Assembly (NCBI RefSeq): GCF_014648395.1
Contig: NZ_BMRA01000018.1
Location: forward strand, 26,033-90,032
Origin: Micromonospora fulviviridis
GTDB taxonomy: Bacteria; Actinomycetota; Actinomycetes; Mycobacteriales; Micromonosporaceae
DNA length: 64,000 nt
Direction of reading: 5' to 3'
Positions 8,221 through 16,112 of this stretch are shown here, in pieces. The notes beneath the pieces are model-generated. The model did not search any database. It worked only from the letters and a program-made list of their open reading frames with translations, and was not told the DNA's origin. How positions within the stretch are numbered: position 1 is the stretch's first letter; the number at the start of each line of letters is the position of its first letter. The translations under genes and the position numbers were made by a program.

Positions 8221-8889
8221 TTACTGACCGCTGGTGTCAGCGATCGTGCCGGTCTCGCCGGCTGCTGCGGTCTCGCCGGCCGCCGGGGTCTCGCCACCTG
8301 CCGGGGCGGCGGACTCCTCCGCGGCCCGGTCCCGGGGCCCGCCGCGGGACGCCGTGGCGGCGACCGCGGAGGCCTTCACGGCCCGGTGCGGAGCGAGAAC
8401 CATGATCATGTTGCGGCCGTCCTGCTTCGGAGCGGCCTCGACGTATCCCAGGTCCGTGATCTCGGACTCGAGCCGACGCAGGAGCCGGTAACCCAGCTCC
8501 GGGCGGCTCTGCTCGCGACCGCGGAACATGATCGTCACCTTGACCTTGTCGCCCGCCTTGAGGAACCGCACCACGTGACCCTTCTTGGTCTCGTAGTCGT
8601 GCGGGTCGATCTTCGGCCGGAGCTTCATCTCCTTGATGACGGTCTGCTGCTGGTTACGCCGCGCTTCGCGCGCCTTGAGTGCGCTCTCGTACTTGAACTT
8701 GCCGAAGTCCATGAGCTTGCACACCGGCGGGCGCGCCATCGGCGCAACCTCGACCAGGTCCAGGTCGACGTCCGCGGCCAGCTGCAGGGCGCGCTCCAGC
8801 GGGACGATGCCCACCTGCTCACCCTCAGGGCCGACCAGTCGGACCTCACGTGCCCGGATCTGCTCGTTCACGCGTGGTTCGACGCTGAT
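8221..8889 (-). CDS. infC: Translation initiation factor IF-3, apparently started at AUC
   Basis: IF-3 checks start-codon/anticodon pairing on the 30S subunit. The conserved sequence begins ISVEPRVNEQIRAREVRLVGPEGEQVGIV; there is no ATG, GTG or TTG near it, but the ATC at 8887-8889 lies 4 bases behind a strong GAGGAGG site. That gives 222 residues. The N-domain is about 1-75, the linker contains KFKYESALKAREARRNQQQ, and the C-domain follows (KVKVTIMFRGREQSRPELG); an alanine/glycine/glutamate-rich tail of about 45 residues is extra. A rare AUN start is the known basis of IF-3 autoregulation (AUU in Escherichia coli). Confidence 0.93.
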   Translation of the reverse strand: MSVEPRVNEQIRAREVRLVGPEGEQVGIVPLERALQLAADVDLDLVEVAPMARPPVCKLMDFGKFKYESALKAREARRNQQQTVIKEMKLRPKIDPHDYETKKGHVVRFLKAGDKVKVTIMFRGREQSRPELGYRLLRRLESEITDLGYVEAAPKQDGRNMIMVLAPHRAVKASAVAATASRGGPRDRAAEESAAPAGGETPAAGETAAAGETGTIADTSGQ

Positions 8890-8954
8890 GGGGCCTCCTC
8901 GAGTCGAGTCTTCTACGATGCCGACTCCGCGGGCTCCCGGACGGGAGCCGACCC

Positions 8955-8987
8955 GGAAAGCAGAAGGCCCCGGCGCATGCCAGGGCC
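8955..8987 (-). terminator. Possible attenuator hairpin in the infC leader
   Basis: On the minus strand GGCCCTGGC and GCCGGGGCC form a 9-pair stem (one G-U) with loop ATGC at 8966-8987. It is followed by the T-rich TTCTGCTTTCC, then about 65 bases to the infC start. Its position before infC-rpmI-rplT suggests transcription attenuation, as known by other mechanisms for this operon elsewhere. Part of the 313-base gene-free stretch 8890-9202. Confidence 0.5.
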
Positions 8988-9110
8988 CACTCGACCGGTC
9001 GGCACGATCACATGATCGCGCATCCGGGACCGGGACGTGCCCGGAACCGGGAGACCGGGACCCGGCCACCTACGGGGGCGACTCGGGTGGGAGCAGGCGC
9101 TCCGCTTCAG

Positions 9111-9129
9111 GACCGCCCAAAGGGCGGTC
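9111..9129 (-). promoter_or_regulatory. Promoter-proximal hairpin in the infC leader
   Basis: GACCGCCC and GGGCGGTC form a perfect 8-base stem around a 3-base loop, directly at the expected 5' end of the infC transcript. Its role is unknown; it could be the first stem of a folded leader. Confidence 0.4.
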
Positions 9130-9143
9130 TGGTCGACTCCGCA

Positions 9144-9173
9144 ACACTACACCCTCGCCCCAGCCCTCCCCAA
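9144..9173 (-). promoter_or_regulatory. Possible infC operon promoter
   Basis: On the minus strand TTGGGG (9168-9173), 18 bases, then TAGTGT (9144-9149). A modest -35 with a reasonable -10; it would give a leader of about 250 bases. Confidence 0.35.
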
Positions 9174-9202
9174 ACCGGGCCGGCCGGGACGCGGCGGGGC
9201 GG

Positions 9203-9661
9203 TCAGCGCGGGGTGGCCGGGTCGGCCAGGGCGGCCAGGTGGGCCTGGTGCAGGCGGCGCAGGGCGCGGACCGCCTCGACGGCACGCTCCTTGTCGGCGG
9301 CCTGGAGGGCGACCATCGGCAGCAGGTCGTCGTCGTGCAGCTCCAGGCTGGCCCACGGGGCGCCGCGGTCGAACCGGACCCCGCGGATCACCTCCCAGGG
9401 CAGCTCGTACGAGCTGATCACGTTGCGGACCCGGACACCCCGGGCGTCGGCCACCACCCGGGGACGGGTGAAGAGCAGGAAGCCGAGGGCACCGAAGACG
9501 CCCAGCCCCACCATGGCGAGCTGGTCGCCCCGCTGGAACGAGCCGTAGCCGTCGCCCGTCGCACCGGTCAGGGAGGTGGCCACCAGGCTGAACACCACCA
9601 GCAGCGTGACAGCCGACGCCCAGCAGACCACCCGGACGCGCCGCGGCCGCACGGTCACCAC
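9203..9661 (-). CDS. Small membrane protein with PH-like (bPH) domain, function unknown
   Basis: About 152 residues from the GTG at 9661 (VTVRPRRVRVVCWASAV), which follows GAGGCG. Two membrane spans lie near 10-30 and 45-65 (TLLVVFSLVATSL; AMVGLGVFGALGFLLF). A C-terminal region, RPRVVADARGVRVRNVISSYELPWEVIRGVRF, matches the style of actinobacterial PH-like (DUF6542/bPH) domains facing the cytoplasm. A longer start at 9754 would add 31 residues coded almost wholly by a short repeat, so I prefer the shorter form. It does not belong to the infC operon in an obvious way. Confidence 0.65.
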   Translation of the reverse strand: MVTVRPRRVRVVCWASAVTLLVVFSLVATSLTGATGDGYGSFQRGDQLAMVGLGVFGALGFLLFTRPRVVADARGVRVRNVISSYELPWEVIRGVRFDRGAPWASLELHDDDLLPMVALQAADKERAVEAVRALRRLHQAHLAALADPATPR

Positions 9662-9680
9662 AGAATCGCCTCGAACCGCC

Positions 9681-9754
9681 GCCTCGCTTCGCTCCGCGCC
9701 GGCGCGAGGCGCCGCGCTGCTGAGCCTGCTGGTTCGCTCGCTCCGCTCGCTCAC
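9681..9754. repeat. REP-like short repeat (serine/glutamate/arginine-coding)
   Basis: Two related units, around 9681-9699 and 9731-9754, built from GAGCGGAGCGAGCGA-like sequence. Read on the minus strand they would encode SERSER-type peptides. Such dispersed units occur widely in Micromonospora and other actinomycete genomes. It sits in the gap between two minus-strand genes. Confidence 0.5.
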
Positions 9755-10713
9755 GGGACCAGTCTGCCATCCGGCTCGGGCTCACGTTCCGCCGCCACGC
9801 GCTGCGGGGCGCGCCGCCGCAGGCCCGCCACCAGCACCGCCACCCCGGTGAGGGCCGCCCCGGCCAGCACCGGCAGCCGGACCCCGGCGCCGCCGGGGAG
9901 CGCCACGTCCAGCAGCAGGGCCCCACCGAGCTGCCCGGCCACCAGCGCCAGGCCGGTGCGCAGCACCCCGGCGGCGCGGACGCCCACCAGCAGGGCGAGC
10001 ACGATGCCGACGCCGAACAGGCCGCCGACGTAGAGCCACCACTGGGTGGGCCAGCTCGGATGGCGGGCCAGCGCGCCGGCCAGCGCCGCCACGGCGGCGA
10101 TCACCGAGGTGCTGACCGCGAAGTTCACCGCCAGCCCGGCGGCCGGGCCGACGGCCGCGGCGACCCGCCCGTTGAGCGCGGACTGCAACGCCACCGCCAG
10201 GCCGCCGGCGACCGAGAGCAGCACCAGCCCGACCGCCAGGTCGCCGACCGGCCGGCCGAGCTGGGCCAGGGTCACCGCGGCGATCCCGAGCAGCGCCCCG
10301 GCGACCCGGGGTCCGGTGAGCGGCAGCCGGCCCGTCGCGGCCAGCCCGGCCCGGTCGACGGCCAGGCCGCCGATACTGCCCCCGGCCACCTGGGCGATCG
10401 TGAAGATCGCCACCCCGAGCGCCGGCACGACGAACGGCCCGATCACCACGATCGCCGCCCCGCCCAGCCCGCCCAGGAAGGCCCACCAGGGCAGGCCGGA
10501 GCGGCGCAACCCGGCCAGCCCGGCGCGCATCGAGGGGACGGCGACCAGCCCCAGCAGCACGATCAGGGAGCCGCCGAGGTTGTTGACCACCGCGCCGATG
10601 AGCGGGTCGCCGGCCCGCTCACCCAGCTCGGCGTTGACCACGCCCTGCGCGGCCGAGGCCACCCCGCCGAGGACGACCACGGCCAGGGCGGCCGGAACCG
10701 GCAGCGGCCTCAC
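9751..10713 (-). CDS. DMT-family (YdcZ/DUF606-type) membrane transporter
   Basis: The 320 residues hold about ten hydrophobic spans in two homologous halves, each starting with an Asn/Gly-rich helix (QGVVNAELGERAGDPLIGAVVNNLGGSL; LQSALNGRVAAAVGPAAGLAVNFAVSTSV). This tandem structure is the YdcZ (DUF606) branch of the drug/metabolite superfamily, substrate unknown. The start is GTGA overlapping the hisG stop, so translation is coupled to hisG. A hydrophilic tail (RRRAPQRVAAEREPEPDGRLVP) follows. Export of a histidine-pathway compound would be a guess. Confidence 0.75.
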   Translation of the reverse strand: MRPLPVPAALAVVVLGGVASAAQGVVNAELGERAGDPLIGAVVNNLGGSLIVLLGLVAVPSMRAGLAGLRRSGLPWWAFLGGLGGAAIVVIGPFVVPALGVAIFTIAQVAGGSIGGLAVDRAGLAATGRLPLTGPRVAGALLGIAAVTLAQLGRPVGDLAVGLVLLSVAGGLAVALQSALNGRVAAAVGPAAGLAVNFAVSTSVIAAVAALAGALARHPSWPTQWWLYVGGLFGVGIVLALLVGVRAAGVLRTGLALVAGQLGGALLLDVALPGGAGVRLPVLAGAALTGVAVLVAGLRRRAPQRVAAEREPEPDGRLVP

Positions 10714-11555
10714 AACCGGCAGGCGTGGATGTTGGTGACCAGGATGGCCCGGGCGCCCAGCTCGTACAGCTCGTCCATGATCCGGTGCACGTCGTCGCGC
10801 AGCACCATGGCCTGCACGGCCACCCAGCCCTCCCGGTGCAGCGGGGAGACCGTCGGCGACTCGATGCCCGGGGTGAGCGAGCTGGCCCGGTCCAGCAGGC
10901 CGGCCGGCACGTCGTAGGCGAGCATCACGTAGCGGCGGGCCACCAGCACGCCGTGCAGCCGGCGCAGCAGCTGCTCCTGCTGGGCGCTGCCGGGGGCGCC
11001 GGCCCGGCGGACCAGCACCGCCGAGGAGCGCAGCAGCGGCTCGCCGAACACCACGAGGCCGGCCTGGCGCAGGGTGGCGCCGGTCTCCACCACGTCGGCG
11101 ACCACGTCGGCCACGCCGAGCCGGATGGCGTTCTCCACCGCGCCGTCCAGCCGGATCACCTCGGCCTTGACGCCCAGGTCGGCCAGGTGCCGCTCGACCA
11201 GCCCCGGGTACGCGGTGGCGATCCGCCGCCCGCCGAGCTGCTGGACCGAGTCCACGTCGTCGGGGCGGGCCGCGAACCGGAAGGTGGCCCGGCCGAAGGT
11301 GAGGTCGACGATCTCCTCGGCCGGCGCGCCGGAGTCGACCAGCAGGTCCCGCCCGGTGATGCCGACGTCCAGGTCGCCGGAGCCGACGTAGGTGGCGATG
11401 TCCTTGGGACGCAGGTAGAAGAACTCGATGTCGTTGGGCTCGTCCCGGCAGACCAGGTCCTTCGGGTCGGTGCGCTGGCGGTAGCCCGCCTCGCGCAGCA
11501 TCCCGGCGGCCGACTCGGCCAGGGCGCCCTTGTTGGGTACGGCGACACGCAGCAT
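10710..11555 (-). CDS. hisG: ATP phosphoribosyltransferase (long form)
   Basis: The first step of histidine synthesis: ATP plus PRPP gives phosphoribosyl-ATP. The ATG at 11555 (MLRVAVPNKGALAESAAGML, 281 residues) follows GAAGGAG. The catalytic domains include GDLDVGITGRDLLVDSG and the PRPP loop DGAVENAIRLGVADVVADVVETGATLRQAGL. The C-terminal ACT-like domain (about 210-281, HREGWVAVQAMV) gives histidine feedback inhibition. It lies 44 bases after hisE and is followed by a coupled transporter gene. Confidence 0.97.
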   Translation of the reverse strand: MLRVAVPNKGALAESAAGMLREAGYRQRTDPKDLVCRDEPNDIEFFYLRPKDIATYVGSGDLDVGITGRDLLVDSGAPAEEIVDLTFGRATFRFAARPDDVDSVQQLGGRRIATAYPGLVERHLADLGVKAEVIRLDGAVENAIRLGVADVVADVVETGATLRQAGLVVFGEPLLRSSAVLVRRAGAPGSAQQEQLLRRLHGVLVARRYVMLAYDVPAGLLDRASSLTPGIESPTVSPLHREGWVAVQAMVLRDDVHRIMDELYELGARAILVTNIHACRL

Positions 11556-11599
11556 GGGAGTGCTCCTTCGATCGATCAACTGATCAGCGGACGGGGCAC

Positions 11600-11863
11600 T
11601 CAGAGATGTCGGTAGACGTCCTTCAGGTCGAGACCGGTGGCCAGCATCAGCACCTGGGCCTGGTAGAGCAGCTGGGAGATCTCCTCCGCGGCCCGCTCCG
11701 GGCCCTCGTGCTCGGCGGCCATCCACGACTCGGCCGCCTCCTCGACGACCTTCTTGCCGATGAAGTGCACGCCCTTCTCCAGAGCGGCGACCGTGCCCGA
11801 GCCCGGGGTGCCGGCGGCGGCCTTGGCCTGCAGCTCGGCGAACAACTCCTCGAACGTCTTCAC
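11600..11863 (-). CDS. hisE: Phosphoribosyl-ATP pyrophosphatase
   Basis: Hydrolyses phosphoribosyl-ATP to phosphoribosyl-AMP, step two of histidine synthesis. The 87 residues show the all-alpha MazG-like fold with conserved KKVVEEAAESWMAAE and the EEISQLLYQAQVLM metal-binding helices. The start is a GTG without an obvious ribosome binding site. Separate from hisI, as usual in actinobacteria, and paired with hisG. Confidence 0.95.
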   Translation of the reverse strand: MKTFEELFAELQAKAAAGTPGSGTVAALEKGVHFIGKKVVEEAAESWMAAEHEGPERAAEEISQLLYQAQVLMLATGLDLKDVYRHL

Positions 11864-11930
11864 GGAAGGCGATTCTTCCAGCCGCCCCGGGTGACCATGC
11901 GCGCCGGGTCCGGCCGGTTCCGGATGGCGG

Positions 11931-12605
11931 TCAGGTCGCGGTCGCCGGCCGGCCCGGCAGTTGTCCCAGGCCGGCGGCCCGGGCGCGGGCCACGGCCTCG
12001 CCCCGGTCGGCCGCGTGCAGCTTGCCGAGGATGGTCGACACGGTGTTGCGGACGGTCTTCGGGGCGACGGAGAGCCGGCGGGCGATCGCCTGGTTGCCGA
12101 GCCCGTGCGCCACCAGGTCGAGGATCTCCATCTCCCGCGGCGTGAGTTCCGGGAACGGCCGGGTCGACGGCGACCGGGGGCCCTCGGCGAAGAAGCGCAG
12201 CACCCGCTGGGCGATCTCGGTGCCGAAGACCGCCTCGCCGGCCGCCACGGCGGCCACCGCCCGCGTCACGTCGTCCCGGGCGGCGCCCTTGAGCAGATAG
12301 CCGGCGGCGCCGGCGCGGATGGCGGCATACACCGACTCGTCGTCGGCGTGCATGGTCAGCACGAGCACCGCGGCGTCGCCCCGGGCGGTGATCCGCCGGG
12401 TGGCCTCGACGCCGCCGATGCCCGGCATGGCGAGATCCATCAGCACGACGTCGGGGCGCAACTCCCCGACCGCGCGCAGGGCCGCCTCGCCGTCGGCCGC
12501 GGTGCCGACGACGTCGATCCCGGGCAGCCCGCCCAGCGCCGTCAACAGCCCGTCCAGGAAGATCGGGTGGTCGTCCACCAGGAGCACCCGTACCGGGTCC
12601 GGCAT
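11931..12605 (-). CDS. NarL/LuxR-family response regulator
   Basis: A transcription factor of 224 residues. The receiver domain (1-120) has DDHPIF and phosphoacceptor D57 in PDVVLMDLAMPG, plus K106 in GYLLKGA. The C-terminal LuxR helix-turn-helix (about 150-212) reads LTPREMEILDLVAHGLGNQAIARRLSVAPKTVRNTVSTILGKL. It starts one base after the stop of the kinase gene, so the pair is co-translated. The recognition helix KTVRNTV has Lys and Asn at the positions DosR uses to read GGGAC half-sites, and such a palindrome lies at 14671, which makes it a candidate autoregulatory site. Confidence 0.92.
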   Translation of the reverse strand: MPDPVRVLLVDDHPIFLDGLLTALGGLPGIDVVGTAADGEAALRAVGELRPDVVLMDLAMPGIGGVEATRRITARGDAAVLVLTMHADDESVYAAIRAGAAGYLLKGAARDDVTRAVAAVAAGEAVFGTEIAQRVLRFFAEGPRSPSTRPFPELTPREMEILDLVAHGLGNQAIARRLSVAPKTVRNTVSTILGKLHAADRGEAVARARAAGLGQLPGRPATAT

Positions 12606-12606
12606 C

Positions 12607-14610
12607 TCAACTCCTCCCGGCCACGACGGGCACCGGCAGTTCCGCCCGGACGCTCGTGCCGCCGCCGCTTCGCGGCTCGACGACGAACGTGCCGCCCAGC
12701 TCGTCGGCCCGCTCCCGCATCGACGCCAGGCCGACGCCGTCCCGGTGCGGGACGGCCAGCCCGCACCCGTCGTCGGCGATCTCCAGCCGCAGCCGGCCGT
12801 CCCGGAGGCTCATCCGGACCCGGCAGGTGGTGGCGCGGGCGTGGCGGGCCACGTTCGTCATCGCCTCGGTGACGATGCGGTAGGCGGCGACCTCGACGGC
12901 GGCGCTGGTGACCCGCAGGTCGTGGTCGCAGTCCACCTCGACGTCCAGCCCCGTGGCCCGCAACGCGGCGGCGTGCTCGCGGACGACACCCGGCAGGCCG
13001 AGATCGTCCAGGGACGGCGGGCGCAGCCCGTGCACGATCTCCCGCACGTCCGAGACGGACTGGCCGATCACGGACTTGATCTTCGTGGCCAGTGGATGGG
13101 CGGCGGGGTCCGCGGCGACCTGCTCGGCGAGCACGTCGACCTGGAGACTGGCCGCCGCGAGCAGCGGCCCCAGCCCGTCGTGCAGGTCCCGCCGCAGCCG
13201 GCGCCGCTCCTCCTCCCGGGCCCGGACGATGCGCTCCCGCGACTCGCGCAGGTCCTCCTCCAGCCGGGCCGCCCGCACGGCGACCGCGATCTGCCCGGCG
13301 AGGTCGGCCAGCAGGTCCAGCTCCCGCGCCTCGAACGGGGTGCCGCCACTGCGCCGCCCGACCAGCAGGATGCCCTCCTGCCGGCCGCTGCTGACCAGCG
13401 GGAACGGGTGCGCGTCGGCCGGGGGGTCGACCAGGTCACCGGGCACGACCCGGGCGTACGGCACGCGCAGCATGGTGGTGAGGGTCTCCGTGACGGTCTG
13501 CAGCAGCTCCTCCAGCGCCTCGGTGCGGGACAGCCGCTCGGCCAGCCGGGTCACCACCTCGTACGGGCGGTCCCGGTCGCCGAAGAGCAGCCGGTCGATC
13601 CCGCTCATCAGGCGGTCCTTCACCGGATTGAGGGAGACCGCGACCACGGCGGTCCCCACCAGCGAGGAACCCCGGCTTCCCGCCGGGTCGAGCAGAGCGG
13701 AGGTCACCGCGAGGCAGCCGAGGTAGGTGACGACCACGATCGCGGACAGGGCGGTGTAGGTGAGCGTGCGGTCGAGCATGGCGGCGATGTCGAACAGGTT
13801 GGCGCGGAGGACGGCCATCCCGGTCGCCACCGGCAGGGCGGCGATGCCGACGCTCTCCAGCAGGGCGCCCACCCACGGCGCGGTCCACCGGTCGACAAGC
13901 AGGCCGGTCAGCGTCGTGCCGATGAAGATCAGGGCGGCCAGCGCCAGCCAGGCCAGCCGTCGCCGGTCCACGCCGCCGGCCCGGCGCCACCGGACGATGA
14001 ACGACGCCATCGCGGCCAGGGTCAGGGCGAGCAGGGCGAACAGGGTGACGTTCGTGATCAGCGGGGCGAGGCCCGCCAGTGACGGCACGCCGAACGGGTT
14101 GGCCGCCGCGTCGTCCTCGATCACCCGGCCGGGGGTGACCACGACCGAGACGACGAGGACCACCAGCGCGATGGTCGTGGCGGTGCGGATCCAGCCCCAG
14201 CGCGGCGACGGCGGACGGCCGTCCGGGAACAGCAGCAGCGGATAGGTGGTGGCGCAGACCCACGCGACCGCGAACAACGCGTTCTGCGCCAGGACCAGCA
14301 TCGGGCCCGTCGGGCAGCCCGGACAGGTCGCCAGGGTGTGCTGGGCGAGGCCGTCGAGGATCGCGGCACCGAACTGGAGCACACCGACGGCGAGGAAGAG
14401 CCAGCCGACGCCGTTGGCCGGCCGGTGCACCGCGATCACCGCGCCCACCAGCGGGAAGGCCAGGAACCCGGTGAACCAGACGAGATCCGCGGCGGTCGGC
14501 GGGGTGACGCCGGAGACGAAACCGGCCCCCACCACGGTCAGGCCGTAGCAGGCGATCGACAGGCCGAGGCTGCCGACCGCGACGGCACGGGCGGTGCCGC
14601 GACCTGCCAC
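12607..14610 (-). CDS. Membrane sensor histidine kinase (HisKA_3 type)
   Basis: The partner of the adjacent regulator. The GTG at 14610 follows GAGGAGG and gives 667 residues. The N-terminal half (about 1-330) has eight to ten membrane spans, including a CPGC pair and the NANGVGWLF-like motif HRPANGVGWLFLAVG seen in actinobacterial sensors. A GAF-like segment follows (about 350-455), then a coiled region and the dimerisation box RRRLRRDLHDGLGPLL with phospho-His near 477. The ATPase domain has EAMTNVARHA, DDGCGL and GVGLASMRERADELGG. The signal is unknown; the CPGC motif might sense redox or metal. Confidence 0.92.
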   Translation of the reverse strand: MAGRGTARAVAVGSLGLSIACYGLTVVGAGFVSGVTPPTAADLVWFTGFLAFPLVGAVIAVHRPANGVGWLFLAVGVLQFGAAILDGLAQHTLATCPGCPTGPMLVLAQNALFAVAWVCATTYPLLLFPDGRPPSPRWGWIRTATTIALVVLVVSVVVTPGRVIEDDAAANPFGVPSLAGLAPLITNVTLFALLALTLAAMASFIVRWRRAGGVDRRRLAWLALAALIFIGTTLTGLLVDRWTAPWVGALLESVGIAALPVATGMAVLRANLFDIAAMLDRTLTYTALSAIVVVTYLGCLAVTSALLDPAGSRGSSLVGTAVVAVSLNPVKDRLMSGIDRLLFGDRDRPYEVVTRLAERLSRTEALEELLQTVTETLTTMLRVPYARVVPGDLVDPPADAHPFPLVSSGRQEGILLVGRRSGGTPFEARELDLLADLAGQIAVAVRAARLEEDLRESRERIVRAREEERRRLRRDLHDGLGPLLAAASLQVDVLAEQVAADPAAHPLATKIKSVIGQSVSDVREIVHGLRPPSLDDLGLPGVVREHAAALRATGLDVEVDCDHDLRVTSAAVEVAAYRIVTEAMTNVARHARATTCRVRMSLRDGRLRLEIADDGCGLAVPHRDGVGLASMRERADELGGTFVVEPRSGGGTSVRAELPVPVVAGRS

Positions 14611-14670
14611 GGGACCCTCCTCGCCTCCGACGGTGCGGACGACCCTAACGTCGCCGGCGTCCCACTGTCG

Positions 14671-14686
14671 CGGGACGTTCGTCCCG
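14671..14686. promoter_or_regulatory. DosR-like palindrome CGGGACGTTCGTCCCG between divergent genes
   Basis: A perfect 16-base inverted repeat. GGGAC-N4-GTCCC is the core of the DosR/DevR box bound by a NarL-family regulator. It lies 61 bases upstream of the kinase start and 113 bases upstream of the divergent membrane protein, so it could control both. A further GTCCC half-site is at 14660. Confidence 0.5.
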
Positions 14687-14799
14687 TTCCGTCCGGGCGG
14701 TCGGTGGGCACGGCGGGGACGGGCGTCCATCGCCCCCGGGGCGCGGGTCGGCGAAGAGTCGAGGGGCAGGCAGAACCCTCTCACCACCTTGGAGACCGC

Positions 14800-15507
14800 A
14801 TGTCCACGATCACTACCGGAGCCGACGTCGAACCGGTCACGCCGCAGGCCCCGGCGCGAGCCGGACTGGGCGTCGCGGCCGGCGCCTCCCTGGCCCTGTT
14901 CGCGTTGATGTTCGGCACCTGGACCCCGGAGTCGCCGGAGGTGGGCCGGACGGACGCCGCCGGCATCCGGGCCTGGGCCGCCGACGCCGCATCCACCCTG
15001 CAGCTCAACGCGTTCGCCGGGGTCCTCTCCGTGGTCGCGTTGCTGGTGCTCACCGCAGCGCTCGCGAACCTGGTCCGGCAGGCCGCGCCGAACTCGGTGC
15101 TCGGCGGGATCACGCTGCTGGGCGGCGGTCTGCTGGCCGCGATCAACACGCTCGTCACCGGCTTCACCCTGCTCTGGGTGCTGCCCGACCTGGCGGCGCT
15201 CGACGACGCCACGGTGCAGACCTGGTACGCCACCGCACACGTCGGCCAGATGCTGGGCGAGATCGCCGTGGTGGCCCAGTCGCTGCTGATGGGGGCGTTC
15301 TCGCTGGCCGCCCTGCGCGGTCGGATCGTGGCCCGCTGGCTGTGCTGGCTCGGCACCGTCCTCGCCGTCGCCGGTCTCAGCAGCGTGGCCGGGGTGGTTG
15401 TGCCGTCGCCGGTCTTTCAGACCACCTGGCTGGTCGGGCTCTACGGCTGGGTGCTGTGGCCGCTGCTCGCGTCGATCACGTTCGCGGTGCGGCTCCGCCG
15501 CCGGTGA
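14800..15507 (+). CDS. Membrane protein of unknown function (DUF4386-like topology)
   Basis: 235 residues from the ATG at 14800, behind TTGGAGA. Six hydrophobic spans are visible: AAGASLALFALMFG, ALLVLTAALANL, GGGLLAAINTLVTGFTLLWVLP, AVVAQSLLMGAFSLAAL, LGTVLAVAGLSSVAGVVVP and YGWVLWPLLASITFAV. The loop with NSVLGGITLLGG and the DAGMLGEIA-like segment recall the DUF4386 family, but I am not certain. It is divergent from the two-component system and shares its regulatory region, so it may be its target. Confidence 0.65.
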   Translation: MSTITTGADVEPVTPQAPARAGLGVAAGASLALFALMFGTWTPESPEVGRTDAAGIRAWAADAASTLQLNAFAGVLSVVALLVLTAALANLVRQAAPNSVLGGITLLGGGLLAAINTLVTGFTLLWVLPDLAALDDATVQTWYATAHVGQMLGEIAVVAQSLLMGAFSLAALRGRIVARWLCWLGTVLAVAGLSSVAGVVVPSPVFQTTWLVGLYGWVLWPLLASITFAVRLRRR

Positions 15508-15544
15508 GGCGCTGACGCCCCGGCGACACGGCCTCGCGGCAACG

Positions 15545-15574
15545 CTGACGGGCCGCCGAGTGGCGGCCCGTCAG
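15545..15574. terminator. Bidirectional terminator between the membrane protein and ribH
   Basis: Thirteen-base perfect arms (CTGACGGGCCGCC and complement) around a 4-base loop, between the convergent ends at 15507 and 15610. Confidence 0.8.
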
Positions 15575-15609
15575 CCGTGCGCGCGGACGGAGGTCGCGCC
15601 CGGTGGGGC

Positions 15610-16110
15610 TCAGACGCCGAAACCGACCCGCTTGCCGTTGGTGGCGTCCAGGCCGCGGACGGCCAGCGCCGCGTCCAGCGCCGCCACGGTGGCCGCCCAG
15701 CCCTTGTCCTCCGCCGAGCCGGGCAGCCCCGCCCGGTCCCGGGCCTGCTCGATGGTCTCCACGGTGAGCACCCCGTGGGCCACCGGCTTGCCCTCGTCCA
15801 GCGCCACCCGGGTCAGCCCCTCGGTGACCGACTGGCAGACGTAGTCGAAGTGCGCGGTCGCGCCCCGCACCACCACGCCGAGGGCCACCACCACGTCGTA
15901 CCGGCGGGCCATCGCCTGGGCCACCACGGGCAGCTCGACCGAGCCGGCCACCCGGGCCACCATGGACTGCGCGCCGCACGCCTCGGCCGCGGCCACCGCC
16001 CGGTCGACCATGTGGTCGGTGAGGTCGCCGTGCCAGCGCGCGGCCACGATGCCGACGGTCAGCCCCGCGGCGTCCACCACGGTCACGCCCGGTTCGCCGA
16101 AACCCGCCAT
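15610..16110 (-). CDS. ribH: 6,7-dimethyl-8-ribityllumazine synthase
   Basis: Condenses the ribityl-diaminopyrimidine with dihydroxybutanone phosphate, the penultimate step of riboflavin synthesis, in an icosahedral or pentameric cage. In the 166 residues are IVAARWHGDLTDHMVDRA (substrate loop), VAGSVELP and GVVVRGATAHFDYVCQSVTEGL with the catalytic His. ATG at 16110, two bases after the ribBA stop; last gene of the rib operon. Confidence 0.97.
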   Translation of the reverse strand: MAGFGEPGVTVVDAAGLTVGIVAARWHGDLTDHMVDRAVAAAEACGAQSMVARVAGSVELPVVAQAMARRYDVVVALGVVVRGATAHFDYVCQSVTEGLTRVALDEGKPVAHGVLTVETIEQARDRAGLPGSAEDKGWAATVAALDAALAVRGLDATNGKRVGFGV

Positions 16111-16112
16111 GT

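Noticed and set aside
9661..9754. N-terminal 31-residue extension of the PH-like protein
   Set aside because: Encoded by the SERSER-type repeat; a better-placed GTG with a ribosome site exists at 9661.
11556..11599. Palindrome-like GATCGATCAACTGATC between hisE and hisG as a regulatory site
   Set aside because: Short, imperfect and interrupted by the hisG ribosome binding site; not convincing.
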